A stretch of 37,199 bases of DNA from an uncultured Clostridium sp. (GTDB taxonomy: Bacteria > Bacillota > Clostridia > Lachnospirales > Lachnospiraceae). Below, one piece after another: positions 23,528 through 31,015 of the stretch. The stretch lies in the NCBI GenBank assembly GCA_938036545.1, contig CALHQJ010000032.1:1-37199 (forward strand). The letters run 5' to 3'. The notes below the pieces were generated by a model. That model saw only the letters and a program-made list of their open reading frames with translations, made no database searches and was not told the DNA's origin. The position numbers and the translations under genes are program-made. How positions within the stretch are numbered: position 1 is the stretch's first letter; every line of letters begins with the position of its first letter.

Positions 23528-24373
23528 TTACAGCAGCGCCTGATATACTTCCCTTTTACTGATTCCTCTGTCTTTTGCCACCAGCTTCATAGCCTCTTTT
23601 CTATCTTTTCCCTGAGACTGGTAATAATCCATATGGTCTTCTAAACTCATATCCTCCCAGGATTCTTTTTCTTCTCTGCGAAGATCTTCTATGGATTTTC
23701 CCTGAATGACAATGACGCACTCACCCTTTGGTTCTTCTTTTTCATAATATTCCAGGGCTTCTTCAAAAGTAGTCAAAAAAGCGGTTTCATATTTTTTCGT
23801 TAATTCCCGACAAATGGTGATTGTCCGATTCCCCAAGACTTCATATAAATCATGTAACGTCTTTACCAAATGATGGGGCGCCTCATATACAATTATAGTT
23901 CTGGTTTCTCTTTTTAATTCTTCTAAAATCCACTGGCGCTCCTTTTTATCTGCTTTTTCTGACGGCAAAAATGCTTCAAAACAAAAACGCCTGGTAGAAA
24001 GCCCTGACATGGTAAGGGCAGTAATACAGGCCGCCGGCCCTGGAAGGGATGTGACCTTAATTCCCGCCTCATAGCACTGACGCACCAATTCCTCTCCTGG
24101 ATCAGAAATTCCAGGAGTACCAGCATCTGTAATCAAAGCAATATTTACCCCTGCCTTCATCTGCTCTACCAGATACCTTGCCTTCTCCACTTTATTGTAT
24201 TCGTGGTAGCTGGTCATAGGGGTTTTAATCTCAAAATGATTGAGAAGCTTAATACTGTGCCTGGTATCCTCTGCCGCAATCAAATCTACTTCCTGTAGCG
24301 TTTTCAGCACCCTAAACGTAATATCATCCAGGTTTCCAATGGGTGTTGCGCACAAATACAGCATCCCTGCCAT
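23528..24373 (-). CDS. rsmI: 16S rRNA (cytidine1402-2'-O)-methyltransferase
   Basis: RsmI methylates the ribose of C1402 in the ribosomal decoding centre. The 281-residue tetrapyrrole-methylase-fold protein has LYLCATPIGNLDDITFR at the start, LIAAEDTRHSIKLLNH, ALITDAGTPGISDPG near 83, and VTSLPGPAACITALTMSGL. I start at MAGMLYL because AGGAGGAG lies just upstream; the frame remains open for 28 further codons over the trmN6 stop. It is the last gene of the minus-strand housekeeping cluster. Confidence 0.95.
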   Translation of the reverse strand: MAGMLYLCATPIGNLDDITFRVLKTLQEVDLIAAEDTRHSIKLLNHFEIKTPMTSYHEYNKVEKARYLVEQMKAGVNIALITDAGTPGISDPGEELVRQCYEAGIKVTSLPGPAACITALTMSGLSTRRFCFEAFLPSEKADKKERQWILEELKRETRTIIVYEAPHHLVKTLHDLYEVLGNRTITICRELTKKYETAFLTTFEEALEYYEKEEPKGECVIVIQGKSIEDLRREEKESWEDMSLEDHMDYYQSQGKDRKEAMKLVAKDRGISKREVYQALL

Positions 24374-24395
24374 TTTAAACTCCTCCTGTCTTGCT

Positions 24396-25133
24396 TTAAT
24401 ATCCGTAAATCTCGTAAATTTCGTCTGTATAAACTCCCGGTTCCTTATAAACCACAATCGGCGCTTCTACTTTTATCATTGATTTTCCGCCCCTTACCGC
24501 CTCGATCAGTACCATATTGGCATCTCGGTCAATAAAGGGATGTACCAGTTTCATTCTCTTTGGTTCCAGCTTGTATTTCTTTAAAGTCGTAATAATCTCA
24601 ATCAAACGATGAGGACGGTGAACCATATAAAACCGACCGCCTGGCTTTAATAACTTTGCGCCAGCAGCCACCACATCATCCAAGGTACATAATACTTCGT
24701 GTCTGGCAATTGCCTTTGGCATATCCGGATTTTTCAGTCCATGGGCATCATTCATATATGGGGGATTGGTAGTAATGACATCAAAAGAAGCCAGGGCAAA
24801 AATTTGTCCGGCTTCTTTGATATCTCCAGTTACAATGTCCACCTTTTCTTCCAAGTGGTTGTAAGCCACGCTTCTTCTGGCCATGTCAGCCATTTCTTCC
24901 TGGATTTCCAAACCGGTAAAATGGCGTCCTTCCGACTTCGCTTCTAAAAGAATCGGAATGATTCCCGTACCGGTTCCCAAATCTAAAACGGTTTCTCCTG
25001 GTTTTACAGATGCAAAACCCGATAACAGGACTGCATCCATCCCAAAGCAAAATGCTCCCGTATTCTGAATGATTCCGTACCCATTTCTCTGTAAATCATC
25101 AATGCGCTCGTTTTCCTTCAGGTTTATTTCCAT
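24396..25133 (-). CDS. trmN6: tRNA1(Val) (adenine37-N6)-methyltransferase-like protein
   Basis: This is a 245-residue Rossmann methyltransferase of the YabB/YfiC group. It shows VLDLGTGTGIIPILLEAKS near 49, the acidic LEIQEEM, and the N6-adenine catalytic motif TTNPPYMND near 119. It corresponds to B. subtilis yabB by neighbours (yaaT upstream, yabC downstream). Its first 35 bases overlap the end of ricT in another frame, so translation is probably coupled. The tRNA target is by family inference. Confidence 0.88.
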   Translation of the reverse strand: MEINLKENERIDDLQRNGYGIIQNTGAFCFGMDAVLLSGFASVKPGETVLDLGTGTGIIPILLEAKSEGRHFTGLEIQEEMADMARRSVAYNHLEEKVDIVTGDIKEAGQIFALASFDVITTNPPYMNDAHGLKNPDMPKAIARHEVLCTLDDVVAAGAKLLKPGGRFYMVHRPHRLIEIITTLKKYKLEPKRMKLVHPFIDRDANMVLIEAVRGGKSMIKVEAPIVVYKEPGVYTDEIYEIYGY

Positions 25134-26040
25134 TTTGTCTGGGCTTTCCTTCCTTTTTCTCTAAGTCTTCCAGCTGCTTTAACTCTGCGTCTTCCAGTTT
25201 GTCAATTTTGCCTTTTTCTTTCTTCTTTCTGGGTTTAAACCGCAGATCATCTACCTTGTATTCCCGTATCTCTTTTTCATCATTTACCGTAACAACTACC
25301 TTTACCAGCTGACGCAAAACATTGACGCTGTGAACTTCACCTTTCAGTCCATCTGCGGTTGTCACATAATCTCCCACTCCTGGCAGCTTACTGTTCAATA
25401 CCTGATAGGTCTCTTCTTCATTTTTCAAACAGCACATCAGTCTGCCGCATACACCGGAAATCTTGGTAGGATTTAAAGATAAATTCTGTTCCTTTGCCAT
25501 CTTAATGGATACCGGTGCAAACTCGGAAAGATAGGTGTGGCAACACAAAGGACGGCCGCAGATTCCGATTCCGCCCATAATCTTAGTCTCGTCACGGACG
25601 CCTACCTGACGCAGCTCGATTCTGGTTTTAAATACAGACGCCAAATCTTTTACCAGTTCTCGGAAATCTACTCTTCCGTCAGCGGTAAAATAAAACAGAA
25701 CTTTATTATTATCAAAGGTATATTCTGCATCAATCAGCTTCATATCCAGCTGTCTTTTTTTAATCTTTTCCAGGCAGATCTGAAACGCTTCCTTTTCTTT
25801 TTCTTTATTGCGCTTTTCAATTGCCTGATCTTCTTCTGTCGCCATGCGGATTACCGGCTTTAAGGGCTGAACAACTTTCCCCTCTTCTACCTCTCTGGTA
25901 CCCAGTACAACGTATCCATATTCAATGCCTCTGGCCGTCTCTACGATTACGTGATCGCCGCATTTAATGTCCCTGTCTGCCGGATCGAAAAAGTATACTT
26001 TTCCAGCAGTACGGAACCGAACTCCGATTACTTTTGTCAT
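25099..26040 (-). CDS. ricT: PSP1-domain protein RicT (YaaT)
   Basis: This is a 313-residue protein with the PSP1 C-terminal domain. The paired cysteine signatures GICGRPLCC near 185 and CGRLMCC near 222 match the Fe-S-binding residues of B. subtilis RicT. There RicT acts with RicA and RicF in RNase Y-dependent mRNA processing and in sporulation and competence; neither partner is in this window. The C-terminus is highly charged and lysine-rich. It starts 3 bases after the holB stop with AAGGAG inside holB. Confidence 0.93.
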   Translation of the reverse strand: MTKVIGVRFRTAGKVYFFDPADRDIKCGDHVIVETARGIEYGYVVLGTREVEEGKVVQPLKPVIRMATEEDQAIEKRNKEKEKEAFQICLEKIKKRQLDMKLIDAEYTFDNNKVLFYFTADGRVDFRELVKDLASVFKTRIELRQVGVRDETKIMGGIGICGRPLCCHTYLSEFAPVSIKMAKEQNLSLNPTKISGVCGRLMCCLKNEEETYQVLNSKLPGVGDYVTTADGLKGEVHSVNVLRQLVKVVVTVNDEKEIREYKVDDLRFKPRKKKEKGKIDKLEDAELKQLEDLEKKEGKPRQNGNKPEGKRAH

Positions 26041-26043
26041 CTA

Positions 26044-27042
26044 TCAATTCTCCTTCATTACCAGCAGCATTAATTCCATAACCAGTTCCATATTTACATT
26101 GGCACGGAGTCTGGCCCTGGCTTTTTCAATTGCCTCTAAAACAGCTTCCAGCCCCTGATAACTGCTGTTCTTGCTCATATCATTAATTGCTGAATATTCT
26201 TCATTGAAAATCAGCAGATTCATATCCTTGGTTACCTTAAACATCAGTACGTCCCGATACCAAAGCTGCATAAAGTCCAGACATTCATCCAGATTTAAAT
26301 TGTCTTCCTTTAACTTCCGGATTGTCTCCATCAGTTCTGCAATATCCATAGAACGCAGATGCTTTAAGAGAGCCAGCATGGTCTGGTAAACCGCCTGAAA
26401 TTCCTCGGACTCTGCCAGATGTACTGCTTTTCCCAGATTGCCTCTGGCAAAGGCAGCATAGACTTCTGCCTGATCCTCTGCCACTCTTTTTTCCTTAATC
26501 AGATAATTTTTAATCTCTGCGTCTCTCAAAGGTTTTAAATTCAGTTGAACGCAGCGTGACAAAATGGTAGGAAGAAAGGTCTCCTGATTGGTGGTCAACA
26601 GAAGAATCACCACATATGACGGCGGTTCCTCAATGGTCTTTAACAGGGCATTTTGAGCCTGTCCAGTCATCTTCTCTGCCTCATCCACAATATAAACCTT
26701 ATATTTGCTGCTGTAAGGCCGGATTGCCACTGTATCGTTAATCTGGCTTCTAATATCATCTACGCCGATACTGGCTGGTTTTTCATGGGTTACATAGATC
26801 AAATCCGGATGATTATGGGAAAGTACCTGTTTACAGGAGTGGCACTCCATACAGGGGGCTACTGGATTGGAGCTTCTGTTTTCACACAAAAGAGTCAGAG
26901 CAAAGGCCTCTGCCAGCTCCATCTTTCCCATTCCCTCTTCTCCGTTTAAAATATAGGCGTGTGATAATTTATCTGTATGAATTGCAGTCGTAAAATGCTC
27001 TTTTATTGCCTTCTGGCCTAATATCTTTTCAAATGTTTTCAT
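26044..27042 (-). CDS. holB: DNA polymerase III delta-prime subunit
   Basis: This is a clamp-loader subunit of 332 residues. LSHAYILNGEEGMGKMELAE near 27 is the P-loop region, with Met where Ser/Thr follows the Lys, as expected for a subunit that need not hydrolyse ATP. A four-Cys zinc module (Cys53, 64, 67, 70) comes next, then YIVDEAEKMTGQAQNALLKTIEEPP near 112 and LLTTNQETFLPTILSRCVQ near 148. AAAGGAG precedes the ATG. An extended -10 promoter at 27096-27104 may serve it in addition to read-through from upstream genes. Confidence 0.94.
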   Translation of the reverse strand: MKTFEKILGQKAIKEHFTTAIHTDKLSHAYILNGEEGMGKMELAEAFALTLLCENRSSNPVAPCMECHSCKQVLSHNHPDLIYVTHEKPASIGVDDIRSQINDTVAIRPYSSKYKVYIVDEAEKMTGQAQNALLKTIEEPPSYVVILLLTTNQETFLPTILSRCVQLNLKPLRDAEIKNYLIKEKRVAEDQAEVYAAFARGNLGKAVHLAESEEFQAVYQTMLALLKHLRSMDIAELMETIRKLKEDNLNLDECLDFMQLWYRDVLMFKVTKDMNLLIFNEEYSAINDMSKNSSYQGLEAVLEAIEKARARLRANVNMELVMELMLLVMKEN

Positions 27043-27095
27043 TCATTAACTCCTTTATAAACAAAAGGCTTCAACAACATCTGCGTACAAAGGAC

Positions 27096-27104
27096 AGTAT
27101 ATCA
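27096..27104 (-). promoter_or_regulatory. Possible extended -10 promoter of holB
   Basis: On the minus strand TGATATACT carries the TGn extension plus TATACT; 17 bases upstream there is only a poor -35 (TTTCTT). It lies in the 84-base gap between the NMP kinase-like gene and holB. Confidence 0.4.
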
Positions 27105-27126
27105 TAAATTTTCTTTATAAGAAAGA

Positions 27127-27717
27127 TTATTTATTGGTATCTCTAAGGATTTCCTTTACAATGTTTTCCATACAAGAATGAAAATCATCATTTTCAAAAG
27201 ACTTCTGAATTCCACATTCTTTTAACCGCTCTTCACAGAAATCCTGCTCATCTGCCAGATACCTTCTGCACATCTCATCATAATGAGGAACTGGCTGCTG
27301 CTTTTCCCGATCAAGGGCTCTCTGGAGCCGAAGCCCGTTTTCCACAGTAATATAAATAGGAACCAGTTTTTCCTTTCCAAAATAGTTTCTGGTTTTTTCG
27401 TAGGATTCCAGAGTTCCTATCATAAGGTAGTTCTGATTTTTTAAATCAATCTGTCCGTCATCTACTGTAAAATAATTCCAAGGGCCCATCATAGTTTCAT
27501 AAGTCCTGCATTCTACGACTTTTCCCAGTTTTGAAAGCTGCCCTAACTCTTCTTCTGTTGAAAAAAAATATTCTCTTCCGTTAGTTTCCCCTGCACGGAT
27601 GGGACGTGTTGTATAAGGCACTACCGTCTTTAACTGAGGCAGCCGGTTTAATATCTCTTTAAATAAGGTATCTTTACCGGATGCACTTTTTCCCATCAAA
27701 TAAAAAATCTTTCCCAT
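27127..27717 (-). CDS. Guanylate kinase-like nucleoside monophosphate kinase
   Basis: This is a 196-residue P-loop kinase. FYLMGKSASGKDTLFK is the P-loop, with Asp16 in place of the first Ser/Thr after Lys15, and VVPYTTRPIRAGETNGREYFF matches the GMP-binding region of guanylate kinase. It occupies the place held by tmk in the B. subtilis order (yaaO-tmk-...-holB). ATG of MGKIFY is chosen: GGAG lies 6 bases upstream, and the stop of the preceding gene ends one base before it. It could be a diverged Gmk paralogue rather than the essential enzyme. Confidence 0.82.
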   Translation of the reverse strand: MGKIFYLMGKSASGKDTLFKEILNRLPQLKTVVPYTTRPIRAGETNGREYFFSTEEELGQLSKLGKVVECRTYETMMGPWNYFTVDDGQIDLKNQNYLMIGTLESYEKTRNYFGKEKLVPIYITVENGLRLQRALDREKQQPVPHYDEMCRRYLADEQDFCEERLKECGIQKSFENDDFHSCMENIVKEILRDTNK

Positions 27718-27718
27718 A

Positions 27719-29170
27719 TTATTCTCCAATCACTGTCTCTATGTATTCTGATTTTGGATCTTTTAATCCCTGAACCGGCAAATGGTTTTCTTTATACTCC
27801 ATAATCGTATCAATCATTTCTTTAGAAAGACGTTCCCCAGGAGCAGCAATGGGGATTCCAGGGGGATAAATATAAACAAACTCTCCGCTGATACTGCCTG
27901 CTGACTCTTTGATAGGAATCCTCTTTGTTTTCCGGTTCCAGGCTTCAAAAATCGTCATTTCTCCCTGTCTTGGCCAAGATGAATCAGAATGACTATCCAA
28001 ACAATCCGTTTGCCTTATTTCCGTCTCTATGCACTGGTCAACTTGCTCTAATGCCTTACACAAGCGAATAAATCCTTCCTTTCTGTCAAAAGGAGAGGTC
28101 ATAGCAAGGGTGTAATCATTGCCGCTCATTTCCATTTCCAAATGATAAGTAGTTCTAAGAATTTCAGCCAGTTCTTCTCCCGTCATGTTTGTGTTTCTTA
28201 CAGACAGCACCAATTTTGATGGGTCCATATCATAAATTCCATATTTTCCCACCAATTCTCTGCCTGGAATCCGAATATGCTGAAATTTCTCTGCCTCATG
28301 GCGAAACTTTATAACCCAGTCATGTAACCTGTCCAGACGCTTTCCCTGATCCTCTGCCATTGTGGCAATACATCTGTCTATTCCTGCCATAAACAGATAA
28401 GACGGGCTGCTGCTTTGATAGATCTGCAGATAGCGCTCTATTTTTTCACAGTCTGAATACCCTCTTTTCCAATGCAGGATTCCAGTCTGTGTAAATGACG
28501 GAAGTGTTTTGTGAAGACTCTGGATTACCACATCTGCCCCTAAATCCAAAGCAGATACTGGAAACCCTCCCTGGTATGCAAAGGGAAAATGTGCTCCATG
28601 GGCTTCATCCACAATCAGAGGAATTCCATATTTATGGACTATTTTTGCAATTTCTTCAATATCTGATACCATTCCCTCATAAGTTGGGGATACAATTAAA
28701 ACTGCCTGAATATCCGAACCGGATTTTAACGAGTTTTCCACATCCTCAGGCAAAATCCCTCCCTGAATCCCAAATTCCGGAAGATATTGTGGATAAAGAT
28801 ACTGCGCATGTAATTGATTCTGGAAAACTCCATGGTAAACCGACTTATGGCAGTTGCGGCTCATCAGGATAGTGCCGCCTGGTTTTGTCAATCCGCATAC
28901 AGCGCTTAAAATCCCACAGCTGCTTCCGTTTACTAAAAACCAGGATTTATCGCTTTTATAAATCCCTGACGCCCGTTCCATGGCATCTTTTAAAACTCCT
29001 TCCGGATGATGGAGGTTGTCAAAACCGTCTATTTCTGTAATATCAATTTGGTATGGGTTTGGAAAATCCAGACTGGCCCGCTTATGTCCAGGCATATGAA
29101 ATGGGTAATAATCCGACTGACCATATTCCTGCAATTGTTCTAATAGTCCTGTATTCTGCTTTAAAATCAC
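27719..29170 (-). CDS. Orn/Lys/Arg decarboxylase family PLP enzyme (YaaO/SpeA-like)
   Basis: This 483-residue fold-type I PLP enzyme has FHMPGHKR near 24, FLVNGSSCGILSAVCGL near 78, LIVDEAHGAHFPF near 185, and VIQSLHKTLPSFTQTG near 215 with Lys221 as the PLP lysine. Family members decarboxylate arginine, lysine or ornithine for polyamine synthesis; the substrate cannot be set by eye. It matches yaaO in the conserved B. subtilis order and heads the minus-strand cluster. It starts with GTG, AGGA lying a few bases upstream, and has a good promoter at 29207-29235. Confidence 0.88.
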   Translation of the reverse strand: MILKQNTGLLEQLQEYGQSDYYPFHMPGHKRASLDFPNPYQIDITEIDGFDNLHHPEGVLKDAMERASGIYKSDKSWFLVNGSSCGILSAVCGLTKPGGTILMSRNCHKSVYHGVFQNQLHAQYLYPQYLPEFGIQGGILPEDVENSLKSGSDIQAVLIVSPTYEGMVSDIEEIAKIVHKYGIPLIVDEAHGAHFPFAYQGGFPVSALDLGADVVIQSLHKTLPSFTQTGILHWKRGYSDCEKIERYLQIYQSSSPSYLFMAGIDRCIATMAEDQGKRLDRLHDWVIKFRHEAEKFQHIRIPGRELVGKYGIYDMDPSKLVLSVRNTNMTGEELAEILRTTYHLEMEMSGNDYTLAMTSPFDRKEGFIRLCKALEQVDQCIETEIRQTDCLDSHSDSSWPRQGEMTIFEAWNRKTKRIPIKESAGSISGEFVYIYPPGIPIAAPGERLSKEMIDTIMEYKENHLPVQGLKDPKSEYIETVIGE

Positions 29171-29205
29171 TGTTCCTGCCTCTTTTATTTCATTAAAATC
29201 TATTC

Positions 29206-29211
29206 TATAAT
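29206..29211 (+). promoter_or_regulatory. -10 box for the 76-residue protein gene
   Basis: Perfect TATAAT 41 bases before the TTG start; the -35 at 17-base spacing (TTTTAT) is poor. It overlaps base for base with the -10 of the divergent decarboxylase promoter. Confidence 0.4.
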
Positions 29212-29235
29212 AAAACAGAATCTAAATTATTTCAA
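29207..29235 (-). promoter_or_regulatory. Promoter of the decarboxylase-holB-ricT-rsmI cluster
   Basis: On the minus strand TTGAAA (29235-29230), 17 bases, TATTAT (29212-29207). Expected start near 29200, giving a 30-base leader before the GTG at 29170. Confidence 0.65.
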
Positions 29236-29252
29236 CAAGGGAGGGAAATCCA

Positions 29253-29483
29253 TTGCGAACAGAAGAATTTAAAATGGAACGGCCTGGACTGGTAAAACCT
29301 GGTGATAAAGTCAAAATTATTGAACGGGACGGAACCAGCGGCTACAGCTATATTATCGATCCGGCTGTCGCTATGTCCGGCTGCTACTCCAACCGAGACC
29401 GGATTCTTTCAGAATACGGAATTGTAAAAGATGTGAGGGAAAATTCCAGGGGATTCTATGTCGTGGTAGAATTTGATGAATAA
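29253..29483 (+). CDS. Small conserved-looking protein of unknown function
   Basis: This is a 76-residue soluble protein with no signal or membrane segment. VKPGDKVKIIERDGTSGYSY and FYVVVEFDE suggest a small beta-barrel (SH3-like) fold, but I cannot name a family. The start is TTG: GGGAGGG lies 6 bases before it, and the only in-frame ATG (codon 8) lacks a ribosome site. It is transcribed alone, between the decarboxylase promoter and a terminator shared with the 6-phospho-beta-glucosidase gene. Confidence 0.7.
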   Translation: MRTEEFKMERPGLVKPGDKVKIIERDGTSGYSYIIDPAVAMSGCYSNRDRILSEYGIVKDVRENSRGFYVVVEFDE

Positions 29484-29490
29484 GCTGGAA

Positions 29491-29523
29491 ACAGGCAGCC
29501 TGGATGCGCTCCAAACTGCCTGT
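29491..29523. terminator. Terminator between convergent genes
   Basis: ACAGGCAG (29491-29498) pairs with CTGCCTGT (29516-29523), with a TGGA/TCCA stem nested in the loop. The plus-strand tail is AGTTTCATG followed by T6; the minus-strand tail is TTTCC. It separates the 76-residue gene from the beta-glucosidase gene. Confidence 0.6.
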
Positions 29524-29543
29524 AGTTTCATGTTTTTTACTTT

Positions 29544-30977
29544 CTATAATTCTTCACCATTGGATGCAATCACTTTTTTGTACCACTCAAAAGAAGCCTT
29601 TTTCTTTCTGGACAAATCACCGGTTCCATCATCATATTTTTCAACGTAGATAAAACCATACCGTTTTGCCATTTCTCCTGTGGAAGCGCTGACCAAATCA
29701 ATACATCCCCAGGGGGTGTATCCCATTAAGTCTACCCCATCTTTTACTGCCTCTTTCATCTGCTCAATATGGCTGCGCAGGTAATCAATCCGGTAGGTAT
29801 CCTGGATAGTTCCGTCTGCCTCCTTTTTATCGTAAGCACCCAGGCCATTTTCCACAATCATTAACGGAATCTGATATCTGTCATATATCTCATTAAGAGA
29901 ATATCGCAAACCTTCCGGATCAATCTGCCATCCCCAATCACTTGCCTTTAAATATGGGTTAGAAACTCCTCCTATCAGATTGCCTTCTGATCTTGCCTTT
30001 TCTGTATCTGCTGTAGCACACCCAGACATATAATAAGAGAAGGTATAAAAATCTACGCATCCTTCTTTTAATACCTCTTTATCTCCTGGCTCCATATGGA
30101 TTTCAATACTATTTTTCTTAAAATACCGCTCCATGTACCTGGGATATTCCCCTCTTACCTGAACGTCTGAACAGAACCAGTTTTTTACATGGTTTAATTC
30201 CTGACAGGCCAATACATCTTTGGGATTACAGGTCATTGGATACAAAGTTGCAAAAATCTGCATACAGCCAACCTGATACTCCGGCTCAATTTGATGAGCC
30301 AGTTTAACTGCTTTTGCACTGGCTATAAACTGATGATGAAGTCCTTGGAAACGCAATTGAGGAATGTCCACCTGATGCATAAAGTCTTTGGTTCCTTCAT
30401 TTAAAATTCCCTGAGATAAAAAGGCTCCAAAAGCTCCCGTTGCGCCATTGATCTCATTAAAGGTCAGCCAGTACTTTACCTTCCCTTTATATCTCTCAAA
30501 AATAACCTGGCAGTATTTTAAGAAAATATCAATCATTTCTCTGGATGCCCAGCCATTATATTTTTGGGTCAGGGCAAATGGAACTTCATAGTGGGAAATT
30601 GTAATCAACGGCTCAATTCCATACTTCAAACATTCGTCGATCACGTTATCATAAAATTCCAGTCCCTTTTCATTTGGCGTTTCTTCTTCACCAGTAGGGA
30701 AAATTCTTGTCCAGTTAATCGAAAATCGAAACACTTTAAATCCCATCTCGCCAAATAATGCAATATCTTCTTTATAATGATGGTAAAAATCAATAGCCTC
30801 ATGGCTTGGATAAAGAGTTCCTTCCTCTAAAACAGGGGTGATTCTCTTTGGCTGGGTATGGCTTCCATTGGTACAGATATCTGCACAGGAAATCCCCTTT
30901 CCATCTACATCCCAGGCTCCTTCACACTGATTGGCAGCTACTGCGCCGCCCCATAAAAAATTCTGTTTAAAACTCAT
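29544..30977 (-). CDS. 6-phospho-beta-glucosidase, glycoside hydrolase family 1
   Basis: This cytosolic enzyme of 477 residues splits phosphorylated beta-glucosides delivered by the PTS. FLWGGAVAANQCEGAWD opens the GH1 barrel. TFNE with acid/base Glu174 and VENG with nucleophile Glu375 are both intact. The C-terminal GCIDLVSASTGEMAKRYGFI is typical of the 6-phospho-beta-glucosidase (BglA/AscB) branch. I start at MSFKQNF, which AGGAGA precedes; nine more codons upstream are open but contain that site. It is the last gene of the unit headed by the PTS permease, though a gap and a possible promoter lie in between. Confidence 0.92.
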   Translation of the reverse strand: MSFKQNFLWGGAVAANQCEGAWDVDGKGISCADICTNGSHTQPKRITPVLEEGTLYPSHEAIDFYHHYKEDIALFGEMGFKVFRFSINWTRIFPTGEEETPNEKGLEFYDNVIDECLKYGIEPLITISHYEVPFALTQKYNGWASREMIDIFLKYCQVIFERYKGKVKYWLTFNEINGATGAFGAFLSQGILNEGTKDFMHQVDIPQLRFQGLHHQFIASAKAVKLAHQIEPEYQVGCMQIFATLYPMTCNPKDVLACQELNHVKNWFCSDVQVRGEYPRYMERYFKKNSIEIHMEPGDKEVLKEGCVDFYTFSYYMSGCATADTEKARSEGNLIGGVSNPYLKASDWGWQIDPEGLRYSLNEIYDRYQIPLMIVENGLGAYDKKEADGTIQDTYRIDYLRSHIEQMKEAVKDGVDLMGYTPWGCIDLVSASTGEMAKRYGFIYVEKYDDGTGDLSRKKKASFEWYKKVIASNGEEL

Positions 30978-31015
30978 AACAATCTCCTGCTTTTTTGTCA
31001 ACAAAAGGAGGAAAT

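Noticed and set aside
24374..24457. 28-codon upstream extension of rsmI
   Set aside because: AGGAGGAG precedes MAGMLYL, and the extension overlaps the end of trmN6.
27100..27126. Short hairpin TTTCTTATAAAGAAA after the NMP kinase-like gene considered as a terminator
   Set aside because: All A-T and weak, and the extended -10 of holB follows directly, so termination is not supported.
31003..31013. Perfect AAAGGAGG on the plus strand
   Set aside because: No start codon or open frame follows it on that strand; it lies between two minus-strand genes and is chance.
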